Shown one piece after another: positions 56,471-64,000 of a DNA stretch of 64,000 bases (within the stretch, counting starts at the first letter, position 1; every line of letters begins with the position of its first letter). The position numbers and the translations under genes are program-made. Below the pieces are notes generated by a model. The model was not told the DNA's origin. It was given only the letters and a program-made list of their open reading frames with translations, and searched no databases. Source of the stretch: Siphonodentalium dalli (taxonomy: Eukaryota; Mollusca; Scaphopoda; Gadilida; Siphonodentaliidae); contig CP136069.1 in NCBI GenBank assembly GCA_032622095.1, positions 107,474,278 through 107,538,277 on the forward strand, read 5' to 3'.

Positions 56471-56921
56471 GTTAGAGAGACTTCAAATATGTAGCTTGGT
56501 AAAAATCCACCTTGAAATTGCCAACTGTACACTACTGATCACCCCCCTCCTCCAGCTCAACAAGTCCCCTCCCGACCGGGATCCAGACTCCCAAGTCTTA
56601 GGTTGGAATTTCACAACCGACACCTCAAAGTTTCTCAATTGTTGGAAATTTCCAATCTCACAAGCGCCTTTTTCTAAAACCATTTAAACATGTTTGAAGC
56701 CCAATTATCCATGGACCCAAAACACAATACATGTATGTCAGACCAATCAGTCAGGTGGTTCCAAGGTAGATGTTTTAGGGACCATCGCGAAATGCAAAAA
56801 CCGATACCGACCGATAACCGATACCGACCGATGACCGATTGTAATAAATTCATCGGTCATTCTATCTTTTCCATCGGTCATTCTATCGCTTCCATCGGTC
56901 TTTTCATCTGTCATTCTATCG

Positions 56922-57054
56922 GTTCCATCGGTTATTCATCGGCGACTGATACGACGACGTTACAGCGACGTCGCAAAAACACAGGTGTCAGTCGTGCTTT
57001 GGCGACGTCGCTGTAACGTCGTCGTATCAGTCGCCGATGAATAACCGATGGAAC
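56922..57054. repeat. Perfect 53-bp inverted repeat, 27-nt loop
   Basis: 56922-56974 pairs exactly with 57002-57054 (inner arm ACGTTACAGCGACGTCGC). CCGATGGAAC-type iterons continue the pairing imperfectly on both sides to about 56810 and 57100. Confidence 0.9.
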
Positions 57055-57261
57055 AGATGAATAACCGATGGAACCGATAGAATGACCGATGGAACCGATA
57101 CTCGTGCATATAATCTTGAAATCTATGCTTATAAAGTCAATTCGAATGACTATCGCGCTGAGCATAATATACATATTTATCCATGCACTGTAGTTTATCT
57201 ATAGTTATACATGCAAAATATTGTTTGAGAGAATTCACTTACTATCATAGCCTAGTCCGAT

Positions 57262-57600
57262 AGGCCTAGGTCTCAATCCGTAATTAGACATGTATTTACC
57301 CATACCGAGAAAGAATTTAATTGTGTTTATAAATGAATGCGTCATACTTTTATCAGTTTATTTGTATAATCGCTACCTGACTTCCCGTTCGCGAAGGGTA
57401 ATATTTCTTTACGGAAAATTATTGACCTATATACCGCATTCAATTGACGGCAACTTAATCGACTCAATTGTGAAGTTTTATGAAAACTTTCGGACAGTAA
57501 TTAACTGTTGTCAAATGACCAGCTGTACATAATAGGGCCTACTGCATTCAAGTTGAAAACGATTGCATTGATCTTTGCCGACGAATCAGTCATGTTCGCG
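57262..57600 (+). repeat. Direct repeat, copy 1 (partner 59011-59310)
   Basis: Shares 'gtgtttataaatgaatgcgt', 'cttcccgttcgcgaag', 'tatgaaaactttcgga' and 'aacgattgcattgatctttg' in order with 59011-59310, roughly 80% identical with small indels. The pair brackets the FLYWCH exon and its TATA box. Confidence 0.8.
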
Positions 57601-58062
57601 TGCTTACCGGAATACACATCTTTTACTGTGCCAGTGTGGGGTTCCTTTTAGGCACAAGATATTTTCGTTTTAATTATCTCAATCAAACACTCAATAATGC
57701 CATAATCCGACAATTTTATTTTAGAGGTTTTATAAAATATATGGATCATTGAAAGTGTAATAAAATGATACTTTATAGTTGGGAAGCGCCCCACCCGGAC
57801 ATTTACCCACCAGAAATTTACCCACCCTGCTAATAAAATGCAGACATCAAAGAATGTTTTCACTGATCAGTGAAGCCTGGTCAGTGATGCCATCTCAAGC
57901 GATGTCAACTCAGCCGATGTAATGTTTTGACAGACACGAAAGCGTGTTCTGACAAACATGAAAGAGTGTAATTTTGACGATAGTTTGGGACATCAACGCA
58001 GTTGAAACAATGTTGTGACAATTATGATCACAGTATGAATTCTAGTGAGTGAACTCTAGACA

Positions 58063-58070
58063 GCTATATA
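58063..58070 (+). promoter_or_regulatory. TATA-like sequence upstream of the FLYWCH exon
   Basis: CTATATAA lies about 40 bp before ATG 58108. Position is plausible for a short 5' leader; no other evidence. Confidence 0.35.
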
Positions 58071-58107
58071 ACCTTAGCAAAGTTATCATGGAATCATATC
58101 TTCAATC

Positions 58108-58260
58108 ATGGAACTGATTAAGAACAATCGTGGTGGTGACAAATTATGTTTCGAAGGTCATGCTTATACCAAAAAGAAAGTCAACAAATCGTCAATCAGA
58201 TGGGAGTGTTCGCAGTGACGAGCTCTCACATGCAAGGGGTGTGTCACAACTGATGACGAG
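58108..58260 (+). pseudogene. FLYWCH-type zinc-finger exon with an in-frame TGA
   Basis: From ATG 58108: MELIKNNRGGDKLCFEGHAY, then YTKKKVN, RWECSQ, TGA (58216-58218), RALTCKGCVTTDDE and a GAG|GTAAGT donor at 58261 in phase 0. The order N.RG..KL..EG..Y, I.W.C, C.G...T is the first half of a FLYWCH finger; the closing His pair would be in the next exon, which I did not find. The TGA replaces what is usually a charged residue (CGA to TGA is one step). Confidence 0.65.
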
Positions 58261-59010
58261 GTAAGTCTCAATTTCCACGATGTTAATTCATTTTCTGAGA
58301 AACAGATATAAAGAGCGTTCTTAGTTAATTATCCAATAATATGTGCGCAAATTTCCATAAGGAGCATTTAATTTGATATGTTTTTAATATGTAAAAACTC
58401 AAAACATCGGGGCCTCATTACGCACTGTCTTTAGTGAATTTCTGTAAAAAAAATGTTGTTTCGCTGCGAGAACATGGCAGACACTTTTTGTCCAAAAAAA
58501 TAAATATATATAATCTTGCGGAGAAGAAAAAGCTTGCCGAGTTATGTATAAAATATAAAAAATTTCACGTCCTTTATATGTTTTATAAACATTTGCTGGC
58601 AATTCTCCCCTGCATTTGGGTCTGCCAGCTGGTCAGCACGTTTATTTGGAGCCCGAGAGTAGTACCGTACCAGTACCTCAATATTGGAATGATAACACGG
58701 AAACATTGATTTGGTATTAACTATTTTTTTTGATTTATTGAATTACAACTTGATACCTATCCATCCTTAGTGTATCCATCCTTGGGTGTTTCATTACCGT
58801 TTTTCCTTCGAAGTTTGGTGGACGGCTTGAATCCGTCCGTTGTGTCGGTGAATTTTCAACTTACCTGGGGCTGAGAAATAGACCTCAATGGGCTGGAAAT
58901 TTACTCCATCTTTGGGTTAGCCTACCTGTGTTTAAATGCATTTTTTCCCAATTCGAACGGACCCTGACCCATTCCCAAAATAGGCAAAAATCCCTGGGAC
59001 CGCGCACTAT

Positions 59011-59310
59011 AGGTCTTATTCAGTAATTAGATATTTATTTACCCATATATACGGTAAAATAATCGAAGAATTGAATTGTGTTTATAAATGAATGCGTCAT
59101 ACTTGATCGCCTCATGACTTCCCGTTCGCGAAGTGTAATATTTCTTACCGAAGAATATTGACCTATATAGATTTTCGCGCAATCACGGCAACTTAATAGA
59201 CTAAATTGTGAAGTTTTATGAAAACTTTCGGACGCATGTCAAATGACACACTGTAGTAGGGCCTAGTGCATTGAAAACGATTGCATTGATCTTTGCTGAC
59301 GATTCACTGT
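59011..59310 (+). repeat. Direct repeat, copy 2 (partner 57262-57600)
   Basis: See partner. The spacing start to start is about 1.75 kb. No target duplication or LTR-type TG...CA ends were found, so these are not called LTRs. Confidence 0.75.
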
Positions 59311-61734
59311 CATTGAATGTATAAAAATCTGTGCCAAAATTTTCTTCAGAATGAAAAATAAAGAGCGTTTCTGCGTGATGAGGTATTTTTCGGCCGCGAA
59401 AGATTTTATGAACCTAAATATTTCAAATACGTCCAATGCCGTATAGTTACCGTAAGACAAAGCCGAGGCAGCATGCAAGTGGACCTTTGATGAAACTTCA
59501 AAGGGAAAATCGAGGAGAAAGTGACATGTAATCATGTTCACTCAAACAAGAGTTACGATGTAGCAAATAATGTCGATTGCAACAAAGTCGACGTCTGGGT
59601 GTATTCTGCCTGGTGCACCTGGCGTTTGAGATATACAGACGTGCGCAAAAATAACGGAGATTAACAATTTCCCATTCAAGGGTTTTACTCACTTTTTGTG
59701 GCAATATACGTTAACAATACTTTATGGATATATATAACAAAATAAAACGATGCATGGTTTATACACCAATTGAATAAAGCGTCCACATGGTTTGTTTATG
59801 TGGATTTGCGATAGACCGGATATGGATGATTAGAATTGTGCTAAATTAATCGGCTTTCCGGGAAACGGGCACCAATCTGAGTGCACCGCTTCCCTTAGAC
59901 GTTAAGAAAAAGACTTTTAAAATAAAATAAATTGAGCGCACAAAATAAATAACAATTTTTTTAAATTGTACCGAATTCTACTATTGAAAACATCAACTCC
60001 AACACGCTATGGTTCACTACACTATCAATCATTACTTATTGATACAGTGCTTAAATAGGTACATATTTCACGTTTTGACTTGACTGTGGTGTTTGTTCCT
60101 TCAATAACCCGAAATGTATTTATGAAACTTGGCATGTATGGATTAGAGTTATGTCCCGCAGCTCGGGTATGTTACAAATTGGGAATCTGTTCGGAGTATG
60201 TGCAGAATACACCCAGACGTCGAATATCTTTCGGTATGCATGGGGGGGGGGGGGGGGGGGTCTTCAAAATCGAAGATCAGATAAATTGCTGACATCGTAA
60301 AATGTCGCACATTTCCAGTTTCGGGCGCTCGTATAGTTAATTTTCACTGGGCAATGGATATGCCACATATGGATTGAGAATATTACAGTTGTATTTAATA
60401 TGCTCATTTGTCCATATAATAGCCACTCGAATAAAACATGGGAATAATTTAATTTACTAATTCTCGGTTATGGTGTCAAAGTATACCACATTAGAACAAA
60501 ATATCGGTAAGCTCCTCCCACAGCCAACCAATTAAAGCAGAGAATAAAATCTCACTAAATAATCCGGGATTATTGACAGGTTTATGTCGACGTGATGGCA
60601 TGCGCGCGGGAACGATGCATCGGTATTTTTATTTTTGACAACAAAGTCCCACTAAAATCGTTAGATCGTTGAAACAGTGGGGTTAAATATAAATGTGATT
60701 CGCCATAATGACCACAAAGCCGATGTTATGTACGAATTTAAATTTCCTTTAATTAAAAATACTAACCTTCGTATATTTCTACTATAAAATACTTGTTTTA
60801 AACTCGAAAAAAAGACGATACAAACCAGAAATCTATCCCCGGTGTACATGCCGTTCGGTCGCAGTGTACTTGCCGTTCGGGACACAACAGTTTAATTCTA
60901 TCTGAGATAAATTTATTTCACTATCGAGCGTCACTGTATTTAATTAATAGATAAGAATGATGGCTTTTGTTGTCAATTTGGATACATTTGTAAAAATTAC
61001 TACTTTGAGCTAGATTATTCTCCATTTCTATTTTATCACCCTGTTTATACAATGTTTTGTCATAAGAACACTGTATTTAGCGGACAGTTATGATTGTGTT
61101 TACAAAACATTTTTCCATGCACGTGCACTGTCTCGTCAAGGAAGTCCTTGTATTCCCGCACACAAGGATTAATTGAAGTGATAGTGAAAGTCAAGATAGA
61201 ATTCAATATGATTTTTTTTATAAATACGAATAAAATATCCCATACAAATCCCAACCAAGAATTATTATATGACCGTCCACATGAGACAAGTCGTCCCAAA
61301 CACAAAATCACCGTCCGGGCGAGTTATCTCCCGTCTAGTTTCTCCGTTTCATTCGAATGCTGGTAGCTGGTGACGGATTATTACCTGTACGTTTATCTGG
61401 ATGCGAAGAGCGATAGTCATAGCACTGGCTTACAAACATGACGTTATTACGTCGTAATTTAAGTCCATCGGTCAATCATCGGTTATTTTGAACATCGCCA
61501 TCGGTCGACCGATGTACGCCATCGGTCAAATGATTTACGCCATCGGTCGAACCATCGGTCGTTTATCACGTCAGTCGCATCGGTCGACCGATGATTTAAC
61601 CGATGTACATCGGCTATCGGTCGGTTATCGGTCGGTATCGGTTTTTGCATTTCGCTACGGTCCCTTAATGAATTTGGTATTTCGATGATTTTATTAGACA
61701 CAAACGTGTTAACTCCCCATAGCCTGCCATTTCT

Positions 61735-62190
61735 TGACAGGTTGACCTCATTTTAACAAATCTGAATCTCAGTCACTAAAGATCCTCCTGATTCCTCCAT
61801 ACTATATGTAAGCTAAATAGTCCAAACTCTCTTGAGAAGACATTTTAAGAATTACTATAGAGACATATAGTTATGTCCCTGGTCCCACCCTATTTAACCT
61901 GAATAAATTTGAATCCCAGACACCAAAGAACCCTTCATACATATCATAAATATCAGTCAATTAGACCTGATGGTCCTTGTGAAGGAAGCATATTAAGAGG
62001 GAAACTGTCCTTCGCTTGGCCCCTATTTGACCAGGTGACTCCATTAAAAAAATCTGAATTGCAGTCAAGGAAGAACATTCCATTCTATATAAGCCAACTA
62101 GTTCTTGCAAACATATTTTAAGAATTACTATGTAGTGAAATAGTTAAGTCTCTTGCTCTGCCCTTATTTGACTTTGTGATCCCATTTTCA
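61735..62190 (+). mobile_element. F2-family fragment, truncated at both ends
   Basis: 'gttgacctcattttaacaaa', 'gagttat..ccctggtccca' and 'tctgaattgcagtcaagg' in two to three rounds, without the 5' palindrome or the 3' hairpin. Confidence 0.55.
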
Positions 62191-62204
62191 CAAATCTGAT
62201 AAGG

Positions 62205-63420
62205 ATAAAAATTAAGTTCCCCAGTTGAAGTTGGTGATATTCACCCATTGGGCACCTCATTTATGAATTTTATCTTCTGCAAATTAGGGGATATAGAAAG
62301 TTCCTAGAAGGGAAATTTAACTAACAACAATGTAAATTTGATACTATAGATACTTCCCAGAAGATGAGGCCTAAGCAGAATGAGGTCGCCAGAGGGTGAA
62401 TTTGGTGATGCTAGCCTGCTGTGCGGGATAGCATCACAAAAAGCGTGTCTGTTCCTACATTGTGTATGCCTGCATGGCCTCAAGCAACACAATGTATTAT
62501 ACAACAAGCCTTGAAATAGTGTGATAGTGTGTCTGTCATTTGCAGAATGAGGTCTCCAGAGGGTGAATTTAGTGACGCTAAATTCACCCTCTGGGGACCT
62601 CATTCTGATAAGGCCCTTAACTGCTATGGAAGACCTAGAATAAAATTGAATTTCCCCAGTTGAAGTTGGTGATGTTCACCCATTGGGCCCCTCAATTATG
62701 AATTTTATCTACTGCAAATTAGGGGATATAGAAACTTCCTAGAAGGGAAATTTAACTAACAACAATGTAAATTTGATACTATAGATACTTCCCAGAAGAT
62801 GAGGCCTAAGCAGAATGAGGTCTCCAAATGGTGAATTTGGTGATGCTAGCCCACTGTGTGGGATAGTATCACTAAAGGCATGTCTGTTCCTACATTGTGC
62901 ATGTCTGGCCTCAAGCAACACACTGTATTATACAATCAAGCCTTGAGATAGTCTGTCTGTTATTTGCAGAATGAGGTCCCCAGAGGGTGAATTTAGTGAC
63001 GCTATCCTGCACAGCGGGCTAGTATCACTAAATTCACCCTCTGGGGACCTCATTCTGATAAGGCCCTCAACTGCTATGGAAGACCTAGAATAAGATTGAA
63101 GTTCCCCAGTTGAAATTGGTGATGTTCACCCATTGGGCACCTCAATCATGAATTTTATCTTCTGCAAATTAAGGGATACAGAAACTTCCTAGAAGGGAAA
63201 TTTAACTAACAACAATATAAATTTGATACTATAGATACTTCCCAGAAGATGAGGCCTAAGCAGAATGAGATCTTGAGACTCTAGGTACTTCCCAGAAGAT
63301 GAGGCCTAAGCAGAATAAGGTTCTCAGAGGGTGTATTTGGTTATGCTAGCCTGCTGTGTGGAGCAACATGAATTCACCCTCTGGGAACCTCATTCTAAAA
63401 ATGCCAGACACTCTTGGAGA
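62205..63420 (+). repeat. Tandem array of hairpin modules (about 440-450 bp unit)
   Basis: Two full units and parts of others share 'gttccccagttgaagttgg', 'gaaacttcctagaaggga' and 'acttcccagaagatgagg'. Each carries an inverted repeat. The best is a perfect 33-bp stem at 62967-62999/63025-63057 with a 25-nt loop. A second, at 62543-62570/62580-62607, has a 9-nt loop and one mismatch. Related single modules occur at 15977 and 19930. Confidence 0.85.
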
Positions 63421-63714
63421 AAATGAAATTAATCTGATTCTAATGACCACTGAGTGATAATGTAAACAACAAGGGTGCTTCATTGATAACACCATTAATC
63501 TCATTTAAATTATGAATGACATGAATAGACTCCCTGGGGACTCTGCCTATAGCTACAGAATACTTTATTTACCTGTGAGTTAGGTGAGATAGGGTGGAAT
63601 GCTGTTGGTTGGGGGCAGGGTGGGGTTCTGGGTCATGGGGGGGGGGGTTGATAAAAAAAAATTGTATGTTAAATTGATCAAGGAGTTCCTTATTTTTTTA
63701 TTATTTTTTGGGGA
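63421..63714. other. Unassigned stretch with poly-G
   Basis: Contains 'gggggcagggtggggttctggg' type G-rich sequence near 63610-63648; no gene seen. Confidence 0.4.
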
Positions 63715-64000
63715 ATTATGGCCCTGGCTCCACCCCTATTTGACCCAGTGACCCCATTTGAACAAATCTGAACCCCAGTCATTCAATGACCCCACATACC
63801 AAATATAAACTAAATCGGCATAATGGTTCTTGACAAGAAGTCGTTGTAAGAATTACCAAGGAGGAATATAGTTATGGCCCTGGTTTCGCAACTGTTTGAC
63901 ACAGTGACCTCATTTGAACAAATCTGAATGACAGTCACCTAGGGAACATCCACACCAAATATGATCAAAATGCAAAAATGTAATTTTTTGGTTTTTAGAG
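63715..64000 (+). mobile_element. F2-family element, cut by the window end
   Basis: 'ggccctggctccacccctat', 'acaaatctgaaccccagtca', 'gagg.atatagttatggccct' and 'cacctagggaacatccacac' follow the F2 order. The 3' hairpin would be beyond the window. Confidence 0.6.

Larger units (their letters stand above)
56777..61665. mobile_element. TIR element with CCGAT iterons and a FLYWCH exon
   Basis: Left end AGGGACCATCGCGAAATGC and complement of right end AGGGACCGTAGCGAAATGC align over about 45 bp, continuing into AAAAACCGATACCGACCGA. CCGAT/ATCGG iterons then fill 56800-57100 and 61465-61650. The flanks do not give a clear duplication (TTTA left, TTAA right). The interior holds a hairpin, a pair of direct repeats, a FLYWCH exon and about 3 kb without recognisable coding (58260-61440, including a 19-G run at 60242). 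FLYWCH fingers are typical of Phantom/MULE transposons, which is why I suspect that superfamily. Confidence 0.65.

Noticed and set aside
57262-59310. LTR retrotransposon (direct repeats of about 300 bp)
   Set aside because: No TG...CA ends, primer-binding site, polypurine tract, target duplication or pol sequence between the repeats.

Overview
This is eukaryotic, AT-rich, intron- and transposon-dominated DNA, most likely from a marine mollusc or another lophotrochozoan. The basis is the abundance of AACAAGAGG-headed, GGAC-microsatellite-bearing dispersed repeats with internal 'gggccataactc' modules and of 'pearl'-type elements with tandem core repeats, both known from bivalve and gastropod genomes. 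The species call is an inference. There is no prokaryotic gene organisation, no rRNA or tRNA I could recognise, and no CRISPR array. Only one convincing host-gene exon was found: a 180-bp minus-strand exon of the HECT ubiquitin ligase UBR5/hyd (32434-32613) with GT-AG borders. Nearly everything else is nested mobile DNA, mostly non-autonomous or broken.

Layout. 1-7.1 kb: the end of one Helentron-like element (family F4), then an F2 element split by two hAT transposons (665-4843 and 4929-6769, each with 8-bp target duplications). The first hAT is itself split by a pearl-like element (F1 copy A). 7.3-10.4 kb: a LINE endonuclease fragment and two Helitrons joined head to tail. 10.9-12.8 kb: a broken transposon-associated gene and a third hAT. 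13.2-15.4 kb: a piggyBac-like TTAA element (copy 1). 15.8-20.5 kb: F2 elements, two minus-strand Helitrons head to tail, and a mariner-type foldback MITE. 20.9-26.7 kb: piggyBac-like copy 2 carrying F1 copy B and a three-Helitron concatemer. 27.2-32.4 kb: a long-TIR transposon (arms about 0.7 kb) with a PHD-finger/Arg-Gly-rich gene, invaded by F1 copy C and lying 73 bp inside a UBR5 intron. 33.8-37.1 kb: a MITE, an F4 element and an unusual palindromic cluster. 37.3-47.5 kb: a third piggyBac-like copy in two halves, with F5, F4, a TAG-flanked TIR element and F1 copy D inside or between. 49.3-49.8 kb: a cluster of ACCCGCA motifs, a TATA box and a hammerhead-like motif. 51-56.4 kb: a LINE split by a 2.87-kb CCCTT/AAGGG TIR element and headed by an F3 insertion. 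56.8-61.7 kb: a TIR element with CCGAT iterons, a 53-bp perfect hairpin and a FLYWCH zinc-finger exon. 61.7-64 kb: F2 fragments around a tandem array of hairpin modules.

The most general observation is that at least five unrelated-looking repeat families share one architecture. Each has a short perfect palindrome close to the 5' end, then a subterminal motif complementary to the distal arm of a 3' hairpin, with a GGAC-rich microsatellite just before that hairpin. Several families start with AACAAGAGG. This fits Helentron-associated/pearl elements. Because related copies are present filled and empty in this one window, several insertion junctions can be read directly: F1 without a clear target duplication, Helitrons between A and T, and the GGCC element with a TAG duplication.

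Coordinates of repeat boundaries are read by eye. Those given to the base are junctions I could align to a terminal repeat or an empty site; others are approximate as stated.
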